From the NCBI GenBank assembly GCA_016784195.1, contig JADHVE010000031.1, forward strand, positions 1 to 14,581: a stretch of DNA of 14,581 nucleotides, in the 5' to 3' direction. Numbering within the stretch: position 1 is the stretch's first letter; every line of letters begins with the position of its first letter. The notes below the pieces were generated by a model. The model was not told where the DNA came from and made no database searches. It saw only the letters and a list, made by a program, of their open reading frames with translations. A program made the translations under genes and the position numbers. The stretch is from Candidatus Woesearchaeota archaeon. Lineage in GTDB: Archaea > Nanobdellota > Nanobdellia > Woesearchaeales > GW2011-AR4. Below, piece by piece: positions 7,220-12,471 of the stretch.

Positions 7220-8096
7220 TTTTGTTGTTTTTTAACAGTTTCTCAATCAATTTTTTATTTTCTTCTTTGCCCTGGATTAATAGTTTTCCGTTTTTATATA
7301 GTGTTATAGTGCAAAGCCCTTTTAACCTTACCGATTCGTGTTGTGTTTTTACTGGGATGAATTTATAGCCCAAGTCTTCTAATTGTTTTAACTTGCCTGT
7401 TAATTCTTTATTTTTGTCTTCTGTTTTTTCTATAAATTGGGAGAAATCTTCCAGTTTTTTCTGGAATTTTTTGTTTAAAGCCTTTTTGTATGGGGCCCAG
7501 GACTTTCTGAATAAATCTTCATGTTTTTCATAATATTTTTCTAAAAAATCAACTGTTTTAGAATCTGACATATAGCCTGAGCCAAAGTCTGTTTTTATTT
7601 TGCTTTTTATTTTTTCAATCTCATTGTCTCTTGTGACTTTTGCAATGATTGAGGCAGCTGCTACAACAGGGTAATTAAAGTCTGCTTTGTGTTCTAGGAT
7701 TAGGTTTATTTTTTTGTTCTCTATTTTTGTTGTTAAATAATTTTTATATTTGCTTATGTTATTGCTTGGGCAGTCAATAATTGCTTTGCCGGGATTTAGG
7801 CTGTTTATGATCTCTATTGATTTCTCTGCCTCTAACCAATTCAGGTTTAAGCCCTCATAGCCATTAACAGCTTGATCTACCTCTTCTGGCTGTACGATGA
7901 GAATTTGGTATTTTTCCGCTATCTTTATTATTTTTTTAAATAAATAATCGCGTTGTTGTTTTGTTAAGAGTTTTGAGTCTTTAACTCCAATTTTTTTTAG
8001 TTTTTCTTCGTCTTCTTCTTTTATCAAGACTCCTACCATTACAAGTGGCCCTAAAACTGGCCCCCTTCCTGCTTCGTCAATACCACATATTAACAT
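7215..8096 (-). CDS. rnhB: Ribonuclease HII with extra C-terminal RNase HIII-type (TBP-like) domain
   Basis: Removes ribonucleotides and RNA-DNA hybrids from DNA. The catalytic domain (1-210) has GIDEAGRGP at 5-13 with D7 and E8, DSKLL at 40-44, D108 in IIDCPS, D139 in HKADFNYP, SIIAKVTRD at 149-157 and GSGY at 172-175, including the tyrosine that recognises the 2'-OH in this family. Archaeal RNase HII usually ends after about 210-230 residues. Here about 80 more follow: a charged helical linker (215-245), then a segment with TITLYKNGKLLIQG at 273-286. That segment resembles the N-terminal substrate-binding, TATA-binding-protein-like domain of bacterial RNase HIII, whose typical motif is of the form T-x-T-x-Y-x-x-G-K-x-x-x-Q-G. 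The ribosome-binding site AAGGTG (8102-8107) lies 5 nt before the ATG. It is followed by smc on the same strand. Confidence 0.95.
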   Translation of the reverse strand: MLICGIDEAGRGPVLGPLVMVGVLIKEEDEEKLKKIGVKDSKLLTKQQRDYLFKKIIKIAEKYQILIVQPEEVDQAVNGYEGLNLNWLEAEKSIEIINSLNPGKAIIDCPSNNISKYKNYLTTKIENKKINLILEHKADFNYPVVAAASIIAKVTRDNEIEKIKSKIKTDFGSGYMSDSKTVDFLEKYYEKHEDLFRKSWAPYKKALNKKFQKKLEDFSQFIEKTEDKNKELTGKLKQLEDLGYKFIPVKTQHESVRLKGLCTITLYKNGKLLIQGKEENKKLIEKLLKNNKI

Positions 8097-8140
8097 TTAA
8101 ACACCTTTTTAATCCGATCCTTACTTAATATCTCTTTCTT

Positions 8141-8150
8141 TTTAAAGCTT
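8141..8150 (-). promoter_or_regulatory. Possible TATA box of the rnhB-smc unit
   Basis: On the minus strand an AGCTTTAAAAAG-like stretch lies about 48 nt before the rnhB ATG. Initiation about 26 nt downstream would leave a leader of roughly 20-25 nt that includes the AAGGTG ribosome-binding site. Confidence 0.35.
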
Positions 8151-8198
8151 TTTGTCAACAAAAAGCCAATAAAATAAATCACCCTCAAAAAACAACAA

Positions 8199-8340
8199 AT
8201 AGTGCACGAACAGAAGCACAATTAATTGTGAATCTGGTTGTGTTAATCTTAATTAAAAAATTTAAAAACTAAAAAATAACAAAAGATAAAAACTAAAATA
8301 AACACAAATAATGTGCTTGTGTCAAATAACTCCTTAGTCT
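8199..8340. repeat. Intergenic repeat R2 (second copy of R1)
   Basis: ATAGTGCACGAACA opens the element (8200-8213). It is followed by the perfect palindrome CACAATTAATTGTG (8217-8230) and GGTTGTG (8236-8242). After a stretch of A/T-rich sequence comes ACACAA (8302-8307) facing TTGTGT (8317-8322), then CTCCT. This matches R1 (2326-2475) in order and spacing. In R1 the second-island stem is ACACGC/GTGTGT, so the arm sequences differ while pairing is kept. It fills most of the 307-nt gap between the divergent rnhB and HPF-like genes. Confidence 0.5.
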
Positions 8341-8372
8341 AGATTAATAATAAAATCCATCATAACAAAAAA

Positions 8373-8380
8373 ATATATAA
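8373..8380 (+). promoter_or_regulatory. TATA box of the HPF-like gene (leaderless)
   Basis: ATATATAA is centred about 27 nt before the start codon at 8404, and no Shine-Dalgarno sequence is present, so the transcript is probably leaderless. Confidence 0.65.
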
Positions 8381-8403
8381 ACTAACTGATAAATTAAAAA
8401 TCT

Positions 8404-8727
8404 ATGGAACCGATACAGATTGTTGGAATGGATGAAGCAGATGATAAAGAAAAGGATTTGATAAATAAGATTGCTAACGAATATCATCAAAAGATACAGA
8501 GGTCTTTAAGAAATGTTGCTCCTATAACACTGCACCTTAAAACTCATACTAAAGGCGGGAAAGCAAAGAAATGGGATTTAAGGGTTAAAGTAGCTGCTCC
8601 AACAAGCATTTTTGAGGCTCAAGAGAGCGACTGGGATTTACCCAAGAGCCTGCACAAGGTTTTTAATAATATAGAACGGCAACTCCAGCATAAACTACAT
8701 ACAGACAGTCAAAAACCAGATAATTAA
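8404..8727 (+). CDS. HPF/RaiA-like ribosome-associated protein (probable)
   Basis: Probable member of the ribosome hibernation factor/sigma-54 modulation fold. The 107-aa protein has the expected order: N-terminal helix (EKDLINKIANEYHQKIQRSL), strands carrying alternating charged residues (ITLHLKTHTKGGKAKKWDLRVKVAAP), an E-x-D-W-D-L turn (about 75-80), then a final helix KVFNNIERQLQHKL. The I-E-R-Q-L element is the most characteristic feature of HPF/RaiA proteins. These bind the decoding centre of idle 30S subunits. Similarity is judged from motifs only, so the role is inferred. It is divergently arranged from rnhB, with repeat R2 between, and convergent with the initiator tRNA. Confidence 0.55.
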   Translation: MEPIQIVGMDEADDKEKDLINKIANEYHQKIQRSLRNVAPITLHLKTHTKGGKAKKWDLRVKVAAPTSIFEAQESDWDLPKSLHKVFNNIERQLQHKLHTDSQKPDN

Positions 8728-8749
8728 TGGTAGAATTCTTTTTTTTTGT

Positions 8750-8756
8750 AAAAAAA
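8750..8756 (-). terminator. Oligo-T terminator after initiator tRNA
   Basis: Seven T on the minus strand directly after the discriminator base. Confidence 0.55.
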
Positions 8757-8866
8757 TAGCGGGGATTGGATTTGAACCAACGACCTGAGGGTGTCACAGA
8801 GATGCATATGAGCCATCCGGGATTCCAATGAATCTCTCCGGGCACTCCTGACTGCCCTACCCCGCT
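8757..8866 (-). tRNA. Initiator tRNA-Met(CAU) with two introns
   Basis: Acceptor AGCGGGG (8866-8860) pairs with CCCCGCT (8764-8758), with discriminator A8757; A1:U72 is the archaeal initiator signature. D-stem GGGC/GCCC. T-stem GTTGG/CCAAT (one G:U) with loop TTCAAAT. Variable loop AGGTC. Anticodon CAT is at 8810-8808. Intron 1 (8835-8815, 21 nt) lies between positions 29 and 30. It has a textbook bulge-helix-bulge: central helix CCGG/CCGG, bulges AGA and ATG, intron hairpin GATTC-ATTG-GAATC. Intron 2 (8806-8793, 14 nt) is at the canonical site 37/38; its central helix CTCA/TGTG has one mismatch. Removing both gives 75 nt, anticodon loop CTCATAA and stem GAGGG/CCCTC, with the three G:C pairs at 29-31:39-41 diagnostic of initiators. 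The minus-strand open frame across this region is not a gene. Confidence 0.93.
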
Positions 8867-8892
8867 GTATGAATAAGGTGAAATCTAGTTTG

Positions 8893-8900
8893 TTTATAAA
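8893..8900 (-). promoter_or_regulatory. TATA box of initiator tRNA
   Basis: TTTATAAA, the same sequence as the tRNA-Gly TATA box, is centred about 30 nt before the tRNA 5' end at 8866. Confidence 0.75.
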
Positions 8901-8953
8901 GATTACTAAGAATTAAGAATTGAATTTAAATATACTATTAAGTAAGAGGTCTT

Positions 8954-9334
8954 TTATCTTTTCTCCAAAACTTTAATATTCCCTCTTAAATCAATAAATG
9001 TAACTTCGTCTCCTTCGTTTATTTCATCAGTTAATTCTTCAGGCACTTCAGCATCTAAAGTCTCAAAACTCACATTGTCCATTATTTGTATTTTATCTGG
9101 TGTTTTAGAAATCACCTGTGCCGATTTCCTTATTATATCCAAGATTTCAACCTTGTCTGCATGATGCAGGTTAATTGTTTTTTCTCCTTTTTTATCTAAA
9201 GCTTGTACAAATAATTTTAACTTGCTGTGAGAATGAGTTCCATATACAACTACTTCTTTTCTTATCAATTTAAGCGTTTCATTATTATGCTTAAAATAGT
9301 CTCCTTTTTTCAGTTCAGATGCTTGCGCCATCAT
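8954..9334 (-). CDS. eif5a: Translation factor aIF5A lacking the hypusine lysine
   Basis: Archaeal homologue of eIF5A/EF-P, which binds the ribosome beside the P site and helps peptide bond formation at difficult sequences. The N-terminal SH3-like domain (ELKKGDYFKHNNETLKLIRKE) leads to the tip loop YGTHSHSK at 31-38. The OB-fold domain (about 70-126) ends GDEVTFIDLRGNIKVLEKR. The length is normal. In typical members the tip loop reads G-K-H-G-H-A-K and its first lysine is converted to hypusine. Aligned without gaps, that position here is T33. The start overlaps the stop of the upstream zinc ribbon (ATGA), so translation is coupled. The second ATG (9331) lies 4 nt after GAGG and may be preferred. 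The gene is probably essential. Confidence 0.93.
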   Translation of the reverse strand: MMAQASELKKGDYFKHNNETLKLIRKEVVVYGTHSHSKLKLFVQALDKKGEKTINLHHADKVEILDIIRKSAQVISKTPDKIQIMDNVSFETLDAEVPEELTDEINEGDEVTFIDLRGNIKVLEKR

Positions 9335-9498
9335 ACCTCGACCAGCCTTTTACATTTCAAGCATACCTTAACAGGCCTGCCATAAGTCTCAATGATATCA
9401 GATTTTGCTTTTGTAAGTTGTCCGCCGCAGCTTGGACAGCCTCCCTTGCTGATTTTTGTTTTTCCGAGTCCGAATAATTTCTTCAGGAAGTTTAGCAT
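9331..9498 (-). CDS. Small zinc-ribbon protein upstream of aIF5A
   Basis: Small protein of 55 aa with one treble-clef or zinc-ribbon motif, CPSCGG and CLKCK, which should bind one zinc ion through four cysteines. The N-terminus MLNFLKKLFGLGK is amphipathic. The function is unknown; the ATGA overlap with aIF5A suggests co-translation. The same frame extends to an ATG at 9555, adding MYLGGYKNGKVPPSAFFFK, which is not zinc-ribbon-like and has no ribosome-binding site. I therefore choose ATG 9498, but this is uncertain: the only good ribosome-binding site (GGGGGG, 9541-9546) points to ATG 9533 in another frame (see the separate leader ORF). A TATA-like TATATAA lies at 9599-9605. Confidence 0.7.
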   Translation of the reverse strand: MLNFLKKLFGLGKTKISKGGCPSCGGQLTKAKSDIIETYGRPVKVCLKCKRLVEV

Positions 9499-9533
9499 TT
9501 TAAAAAAAAACGCCGAGGGTGGGACTTTGCCAT
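9492..9533 (-). other. Possible leader ORF (13 codons) coupled to the zinc ribbon
   Basis: ATG 9533 is preceded by a G6 ribosome-binding site at a spacing of 7 nt and opens MAKSHPRRFFLKC. Its TAA stop (9494-9492) overlaps the region of the zinc-ribbon start (ATGCTAA), an arrangement that allows reinitiation. The frame contains a run of nine T (9502-9510); one extra T would instead fuse it in frame to the zinc ribbon. It is either a leader peptide, the true start of a gene with a homopolymer error, or chance. Confidence 0.3.
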
Positions 9534-9782
9534 TTTTGTACCCCCCTAAATACATTTTTCTTTAACTTGTCCAATATTGATACAGATATTTCCTTTCATT
9601 ATATACTGGTTATGTATTCAGATTTAAATAGTTTTTCTTAACAACCACACAAGAAATCCATGAATAATTTTTTATTAAAACAATAACTTATTTCTATACT
9701 CTATTTTAAAAAAATTCACTGTCTATTAGATTAAATTAACTTGCCATATCAATTATATGACTGGCTCTGCTCAGATTAACAC

Positions 9783-9790
9783 TTATAAAC
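9783..9790 (+). promoter_or_regulatory. Possible TATA box before the tandem repeat
   Basis: TTATAAAC on the plus strand would direct initiation near 9812, a few bases before the tandem repeat at 9824-9977. No coding frame follows, so if it is active the product would be an untranslated RNA. Confidence 0.3.
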
Positions 9791-9823
9791 AGAAGTAATT
9801 TATCAAAATACATATATGTCTTC

Positions 9824-9977
9824 GCAGGCTGTGTTATGATTCTAAAACAAAAATAAACTAATGTGAATTTTGCTTTTTTTGCACGACCTATTTGGACAGA
9901 ATTGCTACAAAACTGCCTGTGTTACAATTCAAAAATGCGAAAAATTCGAATTGTGACACAACCTGTTCGGTAGAATT
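9824..9977. repeat. Degenerate tandem repeat with strong hairpin
   Basis: Two units can be aligned at their ends. Unit 1 (9824-9903) and unit 2 (9914-9977) both begin with CTGTGTTA followed by ATTC, and end with ACCT-x-TT-x-GG followed by AGAATT. Unit 2 folds into a 13-bp stem, TGTGTTACAATTC (9918-9930) against GAATTGTGACACA (9948-9960), with one G:U in RNA and a 17-nt loop. The rest of the 9556-10210 gap is AT-rich and holds the remnant at 9976-10179 and promoter elements; I see no gene in 9556-9820. Confidence 0.55.
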
Positions 9978-10179
9978 ATTCAATCTTCCCATATTTCTCT
10001 TCATAAGCTTCAATTAATATTAAAATCCAATCGTTTGGATTACCAATTTTCTGATTTTCCATGCGGATTCCCCAAGCAATCAGAATAAAGTCACCATATA
10101 TAAGCTTTGTATCCCATTTGTTTATACAAAAAGTTAGAATAAAAATTGTATAGTTGTTTGTGATACAAAATTTATATAC
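9976..10179 (-). pseudogene. Open-frame remnant or very small ORF
   Basis: This minus-strand frame is free of stops for 67 codons. Its C-terminal part reads like protein: NKWDTKLIYGDFILIAWGIR, then MENQKIGNPNDWILILIEAY, ending EEKYGKIE before TAA at 9976. The only ATG is at 10062, which would give 28 aa. There is no start codon for the upstream, equally protein-like residues. It may be the 3' remnant of a lost gene or a small gene with an unusual start. The stop codon abuts the tandem repeat. I do not recognise the family. Confidence 0.3.
10171..10178 (+). promoter_or_regulatory. TATA box of the T4SS-like cluster
   Basis: TTTATATA on the plus strand should place the transcript start near 10200, giving a leader of about 11 nt to ATG 10211 or 26 nt to the alternative TTG 10226. 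The element is nearly symmetrical and could also serve the minus strand. Confidence 0.5.
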
Positions 10180-10210
10180 CTAAAACTAATTCTTAATTTT
10201 ATAAATTTTC

Positions 10211-10420
10211 ATGGGGGTGGGAATTTTGGATGAATTAACCCAGAAAAAAATTGAGCAGTTAAACAAACAGCCGATTATTGAGACTAATGTAAACAAGAGC
10301 GCTGACGGCAGATGGATAACCACAAAGACAACAATAACAGACATAAAATCTGTTAAATATTTTGAAAAGGTTCTGAATGGCGGGAAAGAACAGGAGGGTG
10401 GTAAAAATAAAAACAACTAA
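10211..10420 (+). CDS. Small soluble protein at head of T4SS-like cluster
   Basis: I do not recognise this 69-aa protein. It is hydrophilic, with an N-terminal helix (LDELTQKKIEQLNKQ), a middle part suggesting beta strands (RWITTKTTITDIKSV) and a Gly/Lys/Asn-rich tail. It has no signal peptide. Start choice: ATG 10211 begins the frame, but GGGGGTGG (10213-10220) would be an excellent ribosome-binding site for TTG 10226 at 5 nt spacing, giving a protein starting at LDELTQKK. Its last 44 nt overlap the pilin gene in another frame, so the two are probably translated together. It may be a cytoplasmic accessory or chaperone; that is only a guess from position. Confidence 0.6.
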   Translation: MGVGILDELTQKKIEQLNKQPIIETNVNKSADGRWITTKTTITDIKSVKYFEKVLNGGKEQEGGKNKNN

Positions 10421-10757
10421 TTGGGATTTGCTGAAGTTTTTGATATTCTTTGTAATGCTATTGCCTTTTGCAGGTTTGGTGGGGGCGGAAACAGCTGACT
10501 TAGACACAGCAATAACTGCTGAGGACAAGGCAAAGTTTGATGAAGTTCTAACTCCGGTTGTGAAAATATACAACTTCATAAAATACACGGCTTCAGTAAT
10601 AGCTGTAATCGCACTTTTAGGGGCAGGAATCAGCTATATGTTTTCAGGTAATGACGTGAGAAAAAGAGACGTAAGCAAAAATATGTTCGCTTATGTGATT
10701 ATAGGCTTAGTGATAATATGGGCGGCTCCATTTGCTGTAAACCTGTTGATTGCATGA
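10377..10757 (+). CDS. VirB2/TrbC-like pilin precursor
   Basis: Probable major pilin or conduit subunit of the type IV secretion-like machine. The 126-aa precursor has a long basic N-terminus, a hydrophobic signal segment (DLLKFLIFFVMLLPFAGLVGA) with likely cleavage after A37, then a short polar stretch. Two transmembrane helices follow (about 67-88 and 104-125), separated by the short polar loop NDVRKRDVSKN. Such two-helix architecture with a long cleaved signal is typical of VirB2/TrbC. The ATG at 10377 follows AAGG at 6 nt. A GTG 24 nt further (VVKIKTTN) is possible but lies too close to its GGAGG. It overlaps the preceding small gene by 44 nt. A stable hairpin lies 20 nt after the stop. 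Confidence 0.8.
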   Translation: MAGKNRRVVKIKTTNWDLLKFLIFFVMLLPFAGLVGAETADLDTAITAEDKAKFDEVLTPVVKIYNFIKYTASVIAVIALLGAGISYMFSGNDVRKRDVSKNMFAYVIIGLVIIWAAPFAVNLLIA

Positions 10758-10776
10758 TTTTCTTTTTTATTTTATT

Positions 10777-10813
10777 CTAACTCAAGGGGATAACTTAAGT
10801 TAGTGCAAGCACT
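10777..10813 (+). terminator. Hairpins 3' of the pilin gene
   Basis: CTAACTCAAG (10777-10786) pairs with CTTAAGTTAG (10794-10803), 9 of 10 positions matched, around loop GGGATAA. Overlapping its end is AGTGC-AA-GCACT (10802-10813). A T-rich tract precedes rather than follows, so this may protect or process the pilin mRNA end rather than terminate transcription. Confidence 0.4.
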
Positions 10814-10860
10814 GCCGTAACACAGGTCAATGACTTAGTGATTTTAACTCAGAAGATTTA
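10789..10860 (+). promoter_or_regulatory. Conserved leader block, copy 1
   Basis: The 188-nt gap before the gene at 10946 contains a 23-nt block (10817-10839, starting GTAACACAGG) that matches 12331-12353 at 20 of 23 positions; weaker similarity begins at GATAAC upstream. ATGACTTAGT (10830-10839) can pair with ACTAAGGTCAT (10902-10912) with one bulged G, which would fold the leader. Distance to the downstream start codon is about 130 nt. Confidence 0.45.
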
Positions 10861-10945
10861 GGGAATAATTATTATTGATTAAAAGTAGAATAAATTTTTA
10901 ACTAAGGTCATAGATTAATTTAAATTAAAGGAGGCACGTTCTAAA

Positions 10946-12295
10946 ATGTATAAACTTCTATTAGTTTTATTACTCTTAATTCCATTTGCTTCAGCTCTTT
11001 CTTGTGATTATGTTTCTGTTTCAGATTATGAAACCTGCTCTGAGATTATGGAGGATTCAATTAAAGATTCTGAAAAACAGCAATTAACTGCAGATCTTAT
11101 TTACAAAGGCAAAGATTATGCCAACCACAGTTTTGTTTATGATTGGAACACAAACATTAATCTTAATTCTGCGCCTTATGGAGTTGAAACAAAAAGCAGC
11201 GGCTACATTAAAGATGCCTGGCTTAAGATAATAGCAGTGATGCCCTCTGTTATTTCTGAGGATAAGCTTTTGACTTCAGGCATTGGCAAAGTTTTATCTG
11301 CATTTAATTACAAGGTTGAGATTCCCTCAGGAAAAGAATCAGGAGACTGCAAAACCGAGTTTAGTTTAGTTGGAAATAATAATTGGCTCAGTGTTTATCT
11401 TAATGACGAATTAATCGGAACTTCTACTTTAACAGATTTTGAAGGCTCTCACATCCTTAACTTTAAAGACAACTTAAGAATCCAGACAGTAACAGAGGTA
11501 AAGCATTACAAAACATACAGATGGTGCTGCGGCTGGGACAGGAGTGGTGGATGCAAAAGATACTGCGAAAAATGCAGGTATGAAAACACCGAGCATAGAG
11601 TTCATGAAGTGAATTTAGAAGACACAAAGCAGGCAGAGCATTACTGGCCTAAGATATTCCCTGAAATCAGGGCTGTTGACCATTACCACAACACAACAGC
11701 TGGAATTCTAAACATCTCAGATTTTGATGCATTTAGCTTAAATTTTGAAGACTCTTATTTCAGGCAGTTCAATTATTACTATGATGTCAATGTTAGTTTA
11801 ATGCCTTATGATGTCTTTACCTTAAGGGCCAATAAATTCACTAAAAAAGAATCTGATAACATCAACACAGAGCAGTTTAATGATACCTGCAAGTTCTATG
11901 TTTCCAATCCTAATGGCTGCAAAATAAGGTTTTATAATCATTTCCATGCATGGGAGCAGGACTGTGATTTAGATTCTGAATTTCCGGAGTTTTCTATTTC
12001 AACAGATAAAATGATTTATTCTGAGGATGAAATGATTAATGTTTCAGTTACTCCTTCAGATACAATATTAGATATTCAGTATGCCAATGAAAAAATTTCA
12101 ATAAAAAATAAAATTCAGTTAAAATCTATAAAAAATAAAAATAAAATTACTGCTTATCTTGACGGAAGGAAAAGAGAGAAAATAATCCATGTAAGAAAAA
12201 AAGACAGCTGGGATTTTGTGATAAACTTCGGCGTTTTTTCCGGTGTCTTATATTCAATTTATTTTTTTATGAAGAAATACTGGATTTTGATGTAG
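10946..12295 (+). CDS. Secreted Cys-rich protein with C-terminal membrane anchor
   Basis: I do not recognise this 449-aa protein. A signal peptide (MYKLLLVLLLLIPFASA, probable cleavage after A17) and a C-terminal transmembrane helix (about 423-442) followed by KK predict a large outward-facing domain. It contains 11 cysteines, five of them clustered at 194, 195, 203, 207 and 210, plus C20, C31, C135, C315, C325 and C340. It also has at least five N-x-S/T sequons (N60, N249, N256, N282, N312, N365), so it is probably glycosylated. Aromatic and acidic residues are frequent. GGAGG precedes the ATG at about 11 nt. Placed between pilin and VirB6-like genes, it could be a surface or tip component or adhesin of the machine; this is inference. 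Confidence 0.7.
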   Translation: MYKLLLVLLLLIPFASALSCDYVSVSDYETCSEIMEDSIKDSEKQQLTADLIYKGKDYANHSFVYDWNTNINLNSAPYGVETKSSGYIKDAWLKIIAVMPSVISEDKLLTSGIGKVLSAFNYKVEIPSGKESGDCKTEFSLVGNNNWLSVYLNDELIGTSTLTDFEGSHILNFKDNLRIQTVTEVKHYKTYRWCCGWDRSGGCKRYCEKCRYENTEHRVHEVNLEDTKQAEHYWPKIFPEIRAVDHYHNTTAGILNISDFDAFSLNFEDSYFRQFNYYYDVNVSLMPYDVFTLRANKFTKKESDNINTEQFNDTCKFYVSNPNGCKIRFYNHFHAWEQDCDLDSEFPEFSISTDKMIYSEDEMINVSVTPSDTILDIQYANEKISIKNKIQLKSIKNKNKITAYLDGRKREKIIHVRKKDSWDFVINFGVFSGVLYSIYFFMKKYWILM

Positions 12296-12302
12296 TCTTA
12301 TG

Positions 12303-12373
12303 TGATAACGAGGATTATTGCAGAAATGTTGTAACACAAGCCGATGACTTAGTTGTTATTCATCTTAGTCTAG
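12303..12373 (+). promoter_or_regulatory. Conserved leader block, copy 2
   Basis: This is the counterpart of 10789-10860 within the 176-nt gap before the VirB6-like gene. The 23-nt block 12331-12353 (GTAACACAAG...GACTTAGT) lies about 140 nt before the start codon, almost the same distance as in copy 1. Both leaders also end alike: GGAGG and then TTCTAAAATG. The GATGA/TCATC pair (12342-12346 and 12359-12363) could form a small hairpin. Confidence 0.45.
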
Positions 12374-12471
12374 CATTTTTTCATGATACCCTTAGCAATT
12401 AATTTCCATTATTAAATCTCACTTATGCCCACTTTAATAGTATTTAATCAACATCAGGAGGTCTTTCTAAA

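Noticed and set aside
8663..8845. Minus-strand 60-codon frame
   Set aside because: It covers most of the initiator tRNA, which fully explains this stretch.
8757..8866. Type II (Leu/Ser) tRNA with a long variable arm
   Set aside because: A first reading gave a long variable arm, but no anticodon fitted. Two introns give an initiator tRNA-Met that matches consensus loops throughout.
10186..10588. Two minus-strand frames opposite the small soluble protein and pilin genes
   Set aside because: They are antisense to genes with clear signal peptide and membrane helices and lack ribosome-binding sites.
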